NCBI GenBank assembly: GCA_021790675.1
Contig: JAJYGN010000110.1
Span: 1-52,417, forward strand
From: Actinomycetes bacterium
GTDB lineage: Bacteria; Actinomycetota; Acidimicrobiia; Acidimicrobiales; RAAP-2
Length of the DNA: 52,417 nt
Reading direction: 5' to 3'
Shown: positions 28,085 to 36,797 of the stretch, piece after piece
Layout: every line of letters starts with the position of its first letter
Numbering within the stretch: position 1 is the stretch's first letter
Notes under the pieces: generated by a model
Told to the model about the DNA's origin: nothing
The model's database searches: none
The model's input: the letters and a program-made list of their open reading frames with translations, nothing else
Translations under genes and position numbers: made by a program

Positions 28085-29314
28085 GTGGATGTCACCGCCA
28101 GCCCCTTAAGTCCCCGTCGGCGCACGCGCCAGATCCACGTCGGCAGCGTCGCCGTCGGTGGTGACGCACCGATCTCGGTCCAGTCGATGACGACCACCAA
28201 GACCGCCGACGTCGACGCGACGCTCGGCCAGATCTACGAGCTGGCTGCCGCCGGCGCCGACATCGTGCGCTGCACCTGCAACGAGCGCGCCGCGGCCGAG
28301 GGCCTCGCCCAGATCGTGCCGCGCTCGCCGGTGCCCATCGTCGCTGACATCCACTTCCACGTCGAGATGGCCCTCGCCGCCCTCGAGGCGGGCGTGCACG
28401 GGCTGCGCCTCAACCCTGGCAACTTGCGTAAGCCCGAGGAGATCAAGCTCGTGGCGCGCGAGGCCAAGGACCGCGGGGTGCCGATTCGCATCGGCGTCAA
28501 CGCCGGCAGCCTGCACCCGGACATCTACGAGCGCTTCGGCGGCGCCACCCCCGAGGCGCTGGTTGAGTCGGCGCGCCTCGAGCTCGCTTACTTCGACGAG
28601 GTTGATTTCCACGACGTGAAGATCTCGGTGAAGGCCTCCTCGGTCGCCACGATGATCGGCGCCTATCGACTGGCCGCCGAGACTTTCGACTACCCGCTGC
28701 ACCTCGGCGTGACCGAGGCCGGACCACTGCCCGGGGGCCTCATCAAGGGGACCGCGGGTATCGCCACGCTCCTCGCCGAGGGCATCGGCGACACGCTGCG
28801 CTACTCGCTCACCGCTGATCCCGTCGAGGAGGCCCGCGCGGGACGTCAGTTGCTCGAGTCCCTGGGCCTACGCGAGCGGCGCGGGCTCGACCTCATCGCC
28901 TGTCCCAGCTGCGGGCGCGCCGAGGTGGACGTCATCGGGGTGGCCACCGCCGCGCAGGACGCCCTGTCCGGCATGGGCCTGCCGATCCAGGTCGCCGTGA
29001 TGGGCTGCGTGGTGAATGGTCCCGGCGAGGCGCGCCACGCCGACTTGGGCATCGCCGCGGGCAAAAAGCGCGGGCACCTCTTCATCCGTGGCCAAATCGT
29101 GCGGGTCGTGCCCGAAGACGAGATGGTCGCCGCGCTCGTGGAAGAGGCGACCAAGATCGCTGAAGAGGGCGTCGAGGCCCGCCTGGCCGCACGCGACGTC
29201 ACCGCCGAGGCCGCGGCGGCCGCGGACCGCGCGGCGCTGCTCGAGGACCGTGGCGCCGACGCCAATCACGTCGCCGAGAAGGTCACCGAAATCCGTCGGC
29301 GAACCCACGACTGA
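28085..29314 (+). CDS. ispG: 4-hydroxy-3-methylbut-2-enyl diphosphate synthase
   Basis: Penultimate step of the MEP pathway, an iron-sulfur reductase. 409 residues from GTG 28085; an in-frame TTG at 28052 would add 11 residues with no better ribosome site. Motifs: RRTRQIHVGSVAVGGDAPISVQSMT, VRCTCNER, and the 4Fe-4S ligands C273-P-S-C276 and C308 (VMGCVVNGPGEA). It has a C-terminal Ala/Glu-rich tail. Confidence 0.95.
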   Translation: MDVTASPLSPRRRTRQIHVGSVAVGGDAPISVQSMTTTKTADVDATLGQIYELAAAGADIVRCTCNERAAAEGLAQIVPRSPVPIVADIHFHVEMALAALEAGVHGLRLNPGNLRKPEEIKLVAREAKDRGVPIRIGVNAGSLHPDIYERFGGATPEALVESARLELAYFDEVDFHDVKISVKASSVATMIGAYRLAAETFDYPLHLGVTEAGPLPGGLIKGTAGIATLLAEGIGDTLRYSLTADPVEEARAGRQLLESLGLRERRGLDLIACPSCGRAEVDVIGVATAAQDALSGMGLPIQVAVMGCVVNGPGEARHADLGIAAGKKRGHLFIRGQIVRVVPEDEMVAALVEEATKIAEEGVEARLAARDVTAEAAAAADRAALLEDRGADANHVAEKVTEIRRRTHD

Positions 29315-29322
29315 GCCTTCGC

Positions 29323-29328
29323 TAGGCT
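29323..29328 (+). promoter_or_regulatory. Candidate -10 box for proS
   Basis: TAGGCT eight bases after the ispG stop; about 15 nt of leader would carry the AAAGGAG ribosome site of proS. No clear -35. Confidence 0.35.
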
Positions 29329-29350
29329 TCTCAGCCAACAAAGGAGACTC

Positions 29351-30754
29351 GTGGCCGCAGTGTTGACCCCCCAGGGCGAGGACTTTCCCCGCTGGTACCA
29401 GGACGTCGTGGCGAAGGCCGAGATGGCCGACAACGGCCCGGCGCGCGGGACCATGGTGATCCGCCCCTACGGCTATGCGATCTGGGAGCGCATGCAGGCC
29501 GAGCTCGACGTGCGCATCAAGGCCACGGGGGCCGAGAACGCCTACTTCCCGCTCCTGATCCCACTGAACTATTTCTCTCGCGAGGCCGAGCACGTCGAAG
29601 GCTTCTCGCCCGAGCTCGCAGTCGTCACCCATGGTGGTGGCGAGGAGCTCGCCGAGGCCCTAGTCGTGCGCCCGACGTCAGAGACGGTCATCGGCGAGTT
29701 CATGGCCAAGTGGATTCAGAGCTACCGCGACCTGCCGTTGCGCCTGAACCAGTGGGCCAACGTCGTGCGCTGGGAGATGCGTCCGCGCCTCTTCCTGCGT
29801 TCGAGCGAGTTCCTCTGGCAGGAGGGCCACACCGCGCACGCCACCCGCGAGGACGCGGTGGGATATCTGATGACGATCCACCTGGACGTCTACAACGACT
29901 TTCTGGTCAACGTGCTCGCCGCGCCGACGTATCTCGGGATGAAAACCCCCCGCGAGCGCTTCGCGGGGGCTTTGAATACCATTACCGCCGAGGGCATGAT
30001 GAGAGACGGCAAGGCCCTGCAGATGGTGACCAGCCACGATTTGGGACAGAACTTCGCGCGCGCCTTCGAGGTGAGCTTTCAGAGCGAGGACGGCCAGTCC
30101 GAGTACTGTCACACCACCTCGTGGGGGGCGTCGACTCGTCTGGTGGGCGGACTGATCATGACCCACGGGGACGATCAGGGACTGGTGGTGCCGCCGCGCG
30201 TGGCGCCGATCCAGGTGGTCGTCATCCCCGTGCGTGATGACGACGCGGTCGCTGCGGCGGTCGGGCGAATCGTGGATGAGCTCGCGGCCGCGGGCGTGCG
30301 GGCCCGCGCCGACCAGGGTCGCGGCAGCTTCGGGCGACGCGTGACCGATTGGGAGATCAAGGGCGTGCCTCTGCGCGTCGAGGTGGGCCCGCGCGACCTG
30401 GCCGAGGGCGTCGTGACTCTGGTGCGCCGCGACACGGGCGAGAAGGTCACCCGACCGATCGAGGGACTGGCCGGCGCCGCGGCCGCGCTGCTCGAGGCGG
30501 TCCAGGCCGACCTGCTGGTGGCCGCCACCGTCCGACGCGACAGCGCCACGCGCGACGTGGGCAGCGTGGATGAGGCGCTCGAGGCCGCCCAGGAGGGCTT
30601 CGCTCGTCTGCCCTGGACCGCGGTGGGCGAGGCCGGCGAGGACCGCCTCAACGCCGAGGCGGTCACCGTGCGCTGCCTGACGCGCCCCGACGGCTCGGTG
30701 CCCGAGAGCATCGAGGAAACGGACCTTTTGGCGATCGTGGCGCGCTCGTACTAA
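29351..30754 (+). CDS. proS: Prolyl-tRNA synthetase, archaeal/eukaryotic-like type
   Basis: Charges tRNA-Pro. 467 residues, the short form without the bacterial editing (INS) insertion between motifs 2 and 3. Class II motifs: RPYGYAIWERM, the Pro-binding VVRPTSETVIGEFMAKW, motif 2 EMRPRLFLRSSEFLWQEGHTAH, and motif 3 MTHGDDQGLVVPPRVAP; then an anticodon-binding domain and a C-terminal domain ending in Tyr as in the archaeal type. The four zinc cysteines of some archaeal enzymes are not present. GTG with AAAGGAG six bases upstream. Confidence 0.95.
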   Translation: MAAVLTPQGEDFPRWYQDVVAKAEMADNGPARGTMVIRPYGYAIWERMQAELDVRIKATGAENAYFPLLIPLNYFSREAEHVEGFSPELAVVTHGGGEELAEALVVRPTSETVIGEFMAKWIQSYRDLPLRLNQWANVVRWEMRPRLFLRSSEFLWQEGHTAHATREDAVGYLMTIHLDVYNDFLVNVLAAPTYLGMKTPRERFAGALNTITAEGMMRDGKALQMVTSHDLGQNFARAFEVSFQSEDGQSEYCHTTSWGASTRLVGGLIMTHGDDQGLVVPPRVAPIQVVVIPVRDDDAVAAAVGRIVDELAAAGVRARADQGRGSFGRRVTDWEIKGVPLRVEVGPRDLAEGVVTLVRRDTGEKVTRPIEGLAGAAAALLEAVQADLLVAATVRRDSATRDVGSVDEALEAAQEGFARLPWTAVGEAGEDRLNAEAVTVRCLTRPDGSVPESIEETDLLAIVARSY

Positions 30755-30811
30755 TCGCCCCCGTGGCGTGCTACCGTCCCTAGCGGGAGGGGTTATTCGG
30801 TCACGCCTCGA

Positions 30812-30840
30812 TTGTGGCGAGACGCTCTAACTGCTACACT
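30812..30840 (+). promoter_or_regulatory. Promoter of the rimP-nusA-infB operon
   Basis: TTGTGG (30812-30817), 17-base spacer, TACACT (30835-30840). Optimal spacing and a good -10 make this the best sigma-70-type promoter on the plus strand in the window. Transcription should begin near 30847, leaving a leader of about 90 nt. Confidence 0.6.
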
Positions 30841-30850
30841 GGTCGCGACA

Positions 30851-30906
30851 GTCCGCCAAGGACGTTTGGACTCGTTTTAGCGCGGGCCTTGGGCCCGTGC
30901 TTTTTT
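30851..30906 (+). terminator. Intrinsic terminator in the rimP-nusA leader (attenuator candidate)
   Basis: GCGCGGGCC (30880-30888), loop TTG, GGCCCGTGC (30892-30900), then six T (30901-30906): a nine-pair stem with U-tract, only 30 bases before the rimP ATG and downstream of the promoter at 30812-30840. Just upstream, AGTCC ... GGACT (30850-30872 region) can form a separate small stem. A terminator between a promoter and its own operon suggests premature termination as a control point; alternatively it ends proS transcription and is read through. Confidence 0.65.
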
Positions 30907-30936
30907 GTTGTCTGGACGCTGATCAGGAGAGGAGCG

Positions 30937-31407
30937 ATGGTGATGGAACTCGAGACACCGGTGCGCACACTCCTGGAGAAGCTGGGAATCTCCCTCTACG
31001 ACATCGACCTCTCCGGCGGGACCCTGCACGTCACGGTGACCCGCGAGGGGGGCATCGACCTCGAGGCGCTGACCAGCGCGAGCCGGGCTCTGTCGGCCTG
31101 GCTGGATGAGACCGACCCGATTCCCGGCCACTACACCCTCGACGTGGCGAGCCCGGGCCTGGAGCGCCAGCTGCGCACGCCTGAGCACTTTCGTGGCGCC
31201 GTCGGCGAGACCGTTACGCTGCGCGAGCGCCGTGGCGCAGAGCCCACGCGTCGCCTGGAGGGCGAACTCGTGGGCGCCGACGAGGAGACCGCAACGCTGC
31301 GTGTCGACGGCGAGGACGTCGTGGTGCGCTTAGAGGGCGTCGAGCGCGCCCGCACCGTCTTCGCCTGGGGACCCGCCCCGACCACTTCGACGAGCAAGAA
31401 AGGCTGA
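30937..31407 (+). CDS. rimP: Ribosome maturation factor RimP
   Basis: Helps assemble the 30S subunit. 156 residues with the two-domain RimP fold; visible LGISLYDIDLSGGTLHVTVTR, SRALSAWLDE, YTLDVASPGLERQLRTPEHF and EGVERARTVF. Start ATG 30937 after AGGAGAGGAG (30925-30934); ATG 30943 is an equally possible start two codons later. An upstream in-frame start at 30814 is inside the promoter and is rejected. First gene of the rimP-nusA-ylxR-infB-rbfA-truB operon. Confidence 0.92.
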   Translation: MVMELETPVRTLLEKLGISLYDIDLSGGTLHVTVTREGGIDLEALTSASRALSAWLDETDPIPGHYTLDVASPGLERQLRTPEHFRGAVGETVTLRERRGAEPTRRLEGELVGADEETATLRVDGEDVVVRLEGVERARTVFAWGPAPTTSTSKKG

Positions 31408-31409
31408 TC

Positions 31410-32576
31410 ATGGCGAATTTTGAATTCCTTGACGCCCTGGGACAGATTGCCCGCGACCAGAACATCGACGAGAACGAGCTGCTCATCGCCCTGGCCAACG
31501 CACTGCTCGCGGCCTACAAGCGCCGTCCGGACTCCGCCGAGGACGCCGAGGTCGAGATCAACCCCGAGACCGGTGAGATCAAGGTCTGGGGACTCGAGCT
31601 CGACCTCGAGGGCAACGTCACGCGCGAGTGGGACGCCACGCCAGAGGACTTCGGTCGCATCGCCGCCCAGACGGCCAAGCAGGTCCTGATGCAGCTAATT
31701 CGCGACATCCAGCGCCGCCAGATGTACGAGGAGTTCGCCAACCGCGAGGGTGACATCGTCTCGGGCACCGTTCAGCAGAACGACAACCGCTACACGCTGC
31801 TCGACCTCGGGCGCGTCGAGGCCCTCTTGCCCCAAGCCGAGCAGATCGCCTTTGAGCGCTACGAGCACGGCGCACGCATCAAGGTCTACATCGTCGAAGT
31901 GCGAAAGACCAACAAGGGCCCCCAGATCGTCGTGAGCCGCACCCATCCGGCGCTCGTCGCCAAGCTCTTCGAGATCGAGGTGCCCGAGATCGCCAACGGC
32001 ATCGTCGAGATCAAGGCGCTGGCGCGCGAACCTGGTCACCGCTCCAAGATCGCCGTTGCCTCCAACGACCAGATGGTCGACCCGGTTGGCGCCTGCGTGG
32101 GCGCGCGCGGATCGCGGGTGCGCAACATCACCAACGAGCTGCGCAGCGAGCGCATCGACGTCGTGCCCTTCAGTGACGACCCCGTCGAGTTCATCCAGTC
32201 CGCGCTCGCCCCGGCGCGGGTGCGAGAAGTACTGCTCAACGAGGAAGAGGGCGTCGCCACGGTGATCGTCCACGACCAGCAGCTGTCGCTCGCCATTGGC
32301 AAGGAAGGCCAGAATGCCCGCCTGGCGGCGCGTCTGACCGGCTGGCGCATCGACATCCGCTCCGAGAACGAGGGCGTCGAGGAAGAAGTGGTCGAAGAGG
32401 TCTGGACCGAGGGCGACGTGGTCGTCGATGAGACGGTTCGCGTTGTCGAGCACGACGCGGGTGCGACGATCGAAGAGTCGGTCATCGTGACCAACGCCGA
32501 GGGAGACCACGAGGAGATCGAACTCGTCGAAGAGGTCGAGCCCGTTGAGGTCGCGGTCGAAGAGGAGGGCGCGTAG
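31410..32576 (+). CDS. nusA: Transcription termination/antitermination factor NusA
   Basis: RNA polymerase-binding elongation factor, 388 residues: N-terminal polymerase-binding domain (FEFLDALGQIARDQNIDENELL), S1 domain (GDIVSGTVQQNDNRYTLLDLG), and paired KH domains (DPVGACVGARGSRVRNITNEL and LAIGKEGQNARLAARLTGW). It ends with a very acidic tail of about 60 residues (many Glu and Val) in place of the proteobacterial acidic repeats. It follows an attenuator-like terminator in the rimP leader; NusA regulates its own operon in E. coli. Confidence 0.96.
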   Translation: MANFEFLDALGQIARDQNIDENELLIALANALLAAYKRRPDSAEDAEVEINPETGEIKVWGLELDLEGNVTREWDATPEDFGRIAAQTAKQVLMQLIRDIQRRQMYEEFANREGDIVSGTVQQNDNRYTLLDLGRVEALLPQAEQIAFERYEHGARIKVYIVEVRKTNKGPQIVVSRTHPALVAKLFEIEVPEIANGIVEIKALAREPGHRSKIAVASNDQMVDPVGACVGARGSRVRNITNELRSERIDVVPFSDDPVEFIQSALAPARVREVLLNEEEGVATVIVHDQQLSLAIGKEGQNARLAARLTGWRIDIRSENEGVEEEVVEEVWTEGDVVVDETVRVVEHDAGATIEESVIVTNAEGDHEEIELVEEVEPVEVAVEEEGA

Positions 32577-32581
32577 CCCCG

Positions 32582-32839
32582 GTGCGGACCTGCGTGGTCT
32601 GTCGCGCGCGGCGCGACGATGATCACCTGGTGCGCGTCGGTCGGCGAGGCGGGCAGTGGTATGTGGGTCGCGGAGAGGGTCGCGGGGCGTGGTTGTGCGC
32701 CGTCGGCACCTGCCGGGACCGCCTGGCAGCGGGTCAGCTCGCGCGGGCGCTGCGCGCGCCCGTGGGAGACGCCGAGGCCGCGGCGCTGATCGTGCTGCTG
32801 GCCGAGGGGCCAAGCGCGGGTGTAGTTGTGAAAGAATAG
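32582..32839 (+). CDS. ylxR: YlxR/RnpM family protein
   Basis: 85-residue DUF448 protein with the family opening RTCVVCRARR and a later GRGAWLC. This small nucleic-acid-binding fold lies between nusA and infB in most Gram-positive genomes; the Bacillus protein has been linked to RNase P modulation. GTG start five bases after the nusA stop. Confidence 0.92.
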   Translation: MRTCVVCRARRDDDHLVRVGRRGGQWYVGRGEGRGAWLCAVGTCRDRLAAGQLARALRAPVGDAEAAALIVLLAEGPSAGVVVKE

Positions 32840-32846
32840 GTAGCCG

Positions 32847-32869
32847 TGCGTGCGAAAACCACGCACGCA
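32847..32869 (+). promoter_or_regulatory. mRNA hairpin just before the infB ribosome site
   Basis: Perfect eight-base stem TGCGTGCG (32847-32854) / CGCACGCA (32862-32869) with a seven-base loop, ending five bases before the GAAGGA ribosome site of infB. Lacks a T-tract. Could set infB translation or act as a processing site. Confidence 0.5.
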
Positions 32870-32884
32870 ATACGAAGGACTGTT

Positions 32885-35560
32885 TTGGCGCTGAAGAAAA
32901 TCCGGGTACACGAGCTCTCCAAGGAGCTCGGACTGACGAGCAAGGAGTTGCTCACGATCGCCCAGAAGCTGGGTATCGGGGCCTCCAGCCCGTCGGCGTC
33001 CATCGAGGACGCCCAGGCTGACCGCATCCGTCGACGCGTCGACGCCGACGGGCTGCGCCGCGAGACGCCGCCGGCTGAGCCGACTAAGGCCGTGAAGGCC
33101 ACCAAGGTCACCAAGGCCACCAAGTCCGCGTCCGCCCCAGCGCCCGCGCCCGAGGTGCCCGCGCCCGCAACCCGCACGGTCGAGGCCCCCACCGAGGCCC
33201 CCGCGCCCGCCACTGAGGCGCCCGCGGCCGAGGCGCCGGTCGAAGAAGCGGCGCCGCGCGTCGTTCGCTCGAGCCCGCCCATCGTGCCCAAGGCCCCGCC
33301 CGTTCGCACCGTCACCCCCGACGGGCCCACCACCATTCGGCCCACTCAGCGACCGAGCGGCGACGGCGAGGCCGCGCCCGTGCGTCGCCCGCCACTCAGT
33401 TCGACCGGCCGCCCGATCCCTCCACCCCCGGGACGTCCGCTCAGCTCAACCGGTCGCCCGATCCCGCCGCCGCCGGGCATGCGCCGTCCGCCGGCCGGCG
33501 CACCAATGCGTCCCTCGACCCCCGGATCACGTCCCATGAGTGCGCGCCCCTCAAGCGGTGCGCCACGTCCCGGTGCACCGCGCACGGGCGCGCCCACCGG
33601 CGGATTCCGCGGGGGAGCCCCGTCGACTTCGGGACCGGGACGTAGTGGCCTGGCCAGTCGTGGCGGCGGTGGTCCGCGCGGCAGTCAGCGCAAGACAACG
33701 CGTCGGCGCCGGCGCAACATGGAAGAGCTCGAGCCGACCCAGATGACGACCTGGGCGCCCTCGAGCGCCCCGGTCCCCGAGGGCGAGATCATCATCGAGC
33801 GCGGCTCGACGGCGAAGGATGTCGGCCCCAAGCTCAATCGAAGCGCGGCCGACATCATCCGCTTCTTGTTCCTCCAGGGCGAGATCGTCACCGCCGTCCA
33901 GGCGCTCAGCGACGACATGATCGAGCTCTACGCCGCCGAAGTCGGCGCCGCCGTGCGCCTGGTGGACCCGGGTGAGCAGCAAGAGGCCGCCCTGCTGGCC
34001 AAGTTCTTTGACGAGGACGACCTCGACGAGGAAATCGCGGCCGTGCCGCGTCCGCCGGTGGTAACCGTCATGGGCCACGTCGACCACGGCAAGACCAAGC
34101 TGCTCGACCAGATCCGCAAGACCAACGTCGTCGCCGGCGAGGCCGGCGGCATCACCCAGCACATCGGCGCGTACCAGGTCAAGTGGCACAACAAGACCAT
34201 CGCCTTCCTTGACACGCCCGGCCACGAGGCCTTCACGGCAATGCGCGCCCGCGGCGCCAAGGTGACCGACATCGTGATCCTGGTGGTCGCCGCCGACGAT
34301 GGCGTCATGCCCCAGACGGTCGAGGCGATCAACCACGCCAAGGCCGCCCAGGTGCCCGTCATCGTCGCGGTGAACAAGATCGACCGGCCCGACGCCAACC
34401 CCGACCGGGTCCTCCAGCAGATCTCCGAGCACGGACTGGTGCCCGAGAAGTGGGGCGGTGACACCATCTGCGTCGAGATCTCCGCGCTACAGAACCTGGG
34501 CATCGACGACCTGCTCGAGCAGGTGCTGCTCGTCGCCGAGCTCGCCGAGCTGACCGCGCGCCCGACGGGACGGGCCATGGGCACGGTCCTCGAGGCCAAC
34601 CTCGAAGTCGGCCGGGGCCCCGTGGCCACGGTGATGGTCCAAAAGGGCCTGCTCGCGGTGGGCGACCCCGTGGTCGCCGGCGCCGCCTACGGCAAGGTCA
34701 AGGCGCTCATCAATGACCAGGGCAAGCCGGTCAAGACCGCCGGACCCTCGACCCCGGTGCAGATTTTGGGATTTTCCGAGCCGCCGCTCGCCGGCGACGA
34801 GATGCGCGTGGCCGACGACCTCGCGCACGCGCGATCCCTCGCCGAAGCGCGCGCCCAGCGCGTGCGCTTGATCGGGCATCAGCCGATTGCCTCGGCGAGC
34901 GGGGCACGGCTTGAGGACCTCTTCGAGCAGATCCAGCGCGGTGAGACCGCTACGCTCAACGTCGTCTTGAAGGCGGACGTGCAGGGCTCGCTCGAGGCCT
35001 GCACCGAATCGCTGCGCAAGCTTGAGCGTGACGACGTCAAGCTCGTGCTGGTGCACCGCGGGGTGGGCGGCATCACCGAGAACGACGTCCAGCTGGCCAA
35101 GGCCTCCGGAGCGACGATCATCGGCTTTAACGTCCGCCCGGACCGTCGCAGTCGCGAGATGGCCGAGTCCGAAGGCGTGCAGATCCGCACCTACGAGATC
35201 ATCTACAAGTTGATCGAGGAGATCGAAGGCGCCATGCTAGGCCTGCTGACGCCGGTCTTCGAAGAGATCGTCACCGGCGAGGCCGAGGTGCGAGAGGTCT
35301 TCCGTGTACCCAAGATCGGCGCCGTCGCGGGCTGCTTCGTGCGAGACGGGGTCATCACTCGTGGCTCCAAGGTCCGCTTCCTGCGCGAGGGCGCGATCAT
35401 CTGGAAGGGCACGATCACGTCGCTTCGCAGGTTCAAGGACGACGCGCGCGAGGTCGCGGCCGGTTACGAGTGTGGCATCGGCCTCTCGGACTACCAGGAC
35501 CTCAAAGAGGGCGACATCATCGAGACCTTCGAAGAGCGCGAGATACCGCGCACGGCGTAG
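32885..35560 (+). CDS. infB: Translation initiation factor IF-2
   Basis: GTPase that brings initiator tRNA to the 30S subunit. 891 residues from the TTG at 32885, chosen because GAAGGA lies five bases upstream and the protein then starts [22 protein letters not shown]; an in-frame GTG at 32846 would include the hairpin as codons. N-terminal IF2N fold, then a long Pro/Ala/Arg-rich linker (about residues 60-290) with a tandem [13 protein letters not shown] repeat, second IF2N, G domain ([18 protein letters not shown]), and domains II-IV. Confidence 0.96.
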   Translation: MALKKIRVHELSKELGLTSKELLTIAQKLGIGASSPSASIEDAQADRIRRRVDADGLRRETPPAEPTKAVKATKVTKATKSASAPAPAPEVPAPATRTVEAPTEAPAPATEAPAAEAPVEEAAPRVVRSSPPIVPKAPPVRTVTPDGPTTIRPTQRPSGDGEAAPVRRPPLSSTGRPIPPPPGRPLSSTGRPIPPPPGMRRPPAGAPMRPSTPGSRPMSARPSSGAPRPGAPRTGAPTGGFRGGAPSTSGPGRSGLASRGGGGPRGSQRKTTRRRRRNMEELEPTQMTTWAPSSAPVPEGEIIIERGSTAKDVGPKLNRSAADIIRFLFLQGEIVTAVQALSDDMIELYAAEVGAAVRLVDPGEQQEAALLAKFFDEDDLDEEIAAVPRPPVVTVMGHVDHGKTKLLDQIRKTNVVAGEAGGITQHIGAYQVKWHNKTIAFLDTPGHEAFTAMRARGAKVTDIVILVVAADDGVMPQTVEAINHAKAAQVPVIVAVNKIDRPDANPDRVLQQISEHGLVPEKWGGDTICVEISALQNLGIDDLLEQVLLVAELAELTARPTGRAMGTVLEANLEVGRGPVATVMVQKGLLAVGDPVVAGAAYGKVKALINDQGKPVKTAGPSTPVQILGFSEPPLAGDEMRVADDLAHARSLAEARAQRVRLIGHQPIASASGARLEDLFEQIQRGETATLNVVLKADVQGSLEACTESLRKLERDDVKLVLVHRGVGGITENDVQLAKASGATIIGFNVRPDRRSREMAESEGVQIRTYEIIYKLIEEIEGAMLGLLTPVFEEIVTGEAEVREVFRVPKIGAVAGCFVRDGVITRGSKVRFLREGAIIWKGTITSLRRFKDDAREVAAGYECGIGLSDYQDLKEGDIIETFEEREIPRTA
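33395..33478 (+). repeat. Tandem 13-codon repeat in the IF-2 linker
   Basis: [13 protein letters not shown] encoded twice (33395-33433 and 33440-33478), separated by two codons (Arg-Pro). The copies differ at several synonymous positions, so slippage is not very recent. The linker is low-complexity and probably disordered. Confidence 0.8.
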
Positions 35561-35562
35561 TC

Positions 35563-35919
35563 GTGGCCACCGGCTCACATCAGCCCTACCCGCGATCGGC
35601 TCGGGTGAACCAGATCCTGCGCGAGGTCATCTCCGACGAGCTGGTGCGCCTCGCCGACTTCGACGAGCGACTCGAGCTGATCACGGTCACCGGAGTGGAC
35701 ACGTCGCCGGACCTGCGCCAGGCAACGGTGTACTTCGACTCGCTCAGCGCCGACGCCCACGAGGCCCTGGTCGAGCACCGTTCGGCGATTCAGGCCTCGG
35801 TGAACGCCCAGACGCGTCTCAAGCGCACGCCCAAGCTCTCCTTCGCGGCCGACCCGGCGGTGCGAAGCGGCGAGGCCATCGAGGAGATCCTGCGCCGTCA
35901 GAGTCATGACGACGCGTAG
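35563..35919 (+). CDS. rbfA: Ribosome-binding factor A
   Basis: Cold-shock 30S maturation factor of KH-like fold, 118 residues from the GTG at 35563, two bases after infB. Visible RSARVNQILREVISDELVRLAD, ITVTGVDTSPDLRQATVYFDSL and LKRTPKLSFAADPAVRSGEAIEEIL. A longer frame from 35470 overlaps infB and is not used. Overlaps truB by 14 bases. Confidence 0.93.
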   Translation: MATGSHQPYPRSARVNQILREVISDELVRLADFDERLELITVTGVDTSPDLRQATVYFDSLSADAHEALVEHRSAIQASVNAQTRLKRTPKLSFAADPAVRSGEAIEEILRRQSHDDA

Positions 35920-36778
35920 TGGGATGGTCCTCGTCGACAAGCCGGCGGGACTGACCAGTCACGACGTCGTCGCTCGCCTGCGTCGCATCCTGGGCGAGCG
36001 CCGCGTCGGACACGCCGGGACGCTCGACCCCATGGCGACCGGACTGCTGATCCTCGCGGTGGGTCCCGCCACGCGCTTGATCCGCTTCGCCCAGGGCCGT
36101 GACAAGACCTATACCGGCACGGTCCTCTTCGGTGTGGCCACCGACTCGCTCGACGCCGACGGCGTCGAAGTCGAGCGCGTCGCGGTGCCGCCGTTCGATG
36201 AGACGATCGTGAACGCCGCGGCAGCGACGCTGACGGGCGAGCAGCGTCAGGTGCCGCCGATGGTCTCGGCGCTGCACCACGGCGGCGAGCGGCTCTACGA
36301 CCTGGCTCGACGCGGCGAGGTCGTCGAGCGCGAGCCGCGAGCGATCACCGTTGACTCCTTTCGACTCAGCGCGACGTCGGATCCCGCTCGCTGGGACTTC
36401 GTCGTCACGTGTTCGGTCGGCACCTACGTGCGCGTCCTGGCGAGCGATCTGGCCGAACGCTTGGGAACCCTTGGTCACCTGGTGGCCCTGCGGCGAGTCG
36501 CGAGTGGCGATCACCGCGTCGAAGACGCCCGCACGCTCGAGGACATCGCCGAGGATCCAGAGGCCAGCGTGATGGCGCCGGCGTCCTTCGTCACGCACCT
36601 CGAGCACGTGACCCTCGACGATGATCAGATCCGCCGGATCCGTCACGGTCAGCGACTGCACGTGGCCGCGCGCGACGTCGAGGTGGCCGCGCTAGACAAA
36701 TCCGGCGCGCTCGTCGCCGTGCTCGAACGTCGCGGTGAGGACTATCAGCCCGCGCTCGTGTTCACCGAGAGCGCGTAG
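35906..36778 (+). CDS. truB: tRNA pseudouridine(55) synthase TruB
   Basis: Makes the T-loop pseudouridine of tRNA. 290 residues with the family core MVLVDKPAGLTSHDVV, catalytic D41 in HAGTLDPMATG, GRDKTYTGTVLFG, and the GTYVRVLASDLAERLG segment, then a PUA-like C-terminus. Last gene of the rimP operon; the ribF start follows with its own -10 box. Confidence 0.95.
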   Translation: MTTRSGMVLVDKPAGLTSHDVVARLRRILGERRVGHAGTLDPMATGLLILAVGPATRLIRFAQGRDKTYTGTVLFGVATDSLDADGVEVERVAVPPFDETIVNAAAATLTGEQRQVPPMVSALHHGGERLYDLARRGEVVEREPRAITVDSFRLSATSDPARWDFVVTCSVGTYVRVLASDLAERLGTLGHLVALRRVASGDHRVEDARTLEDIAEDPEASVMAPASFVTHLEHVTLDDDQIRRIRHGQRLHVAARDVEVAALDKSGALVAVLERRGEDYQPALVFTESA

Positions 36779-36785
36779 GGGCCGG

Positions 36786-36791
36786 TAGGTT
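36786..36791 (+). promoter_or_regulatory. Candidate -10 box for leaderless ribF
   Basis: TAGGTT, six bases, GTG at 36798; no ribosome site in the 19-base truB-ribF gap. Confidence 0.5.
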
Positions 36792-36797
36792 GACCCC

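Noticed and set aside
30760..30900. tRNA gene upstream of rimP, as metY in some proteobacteria
   Set aside because: No cloverleaf or T-loop consensus could be built; the region is better explained by a promoter, a small stem and a terminator.
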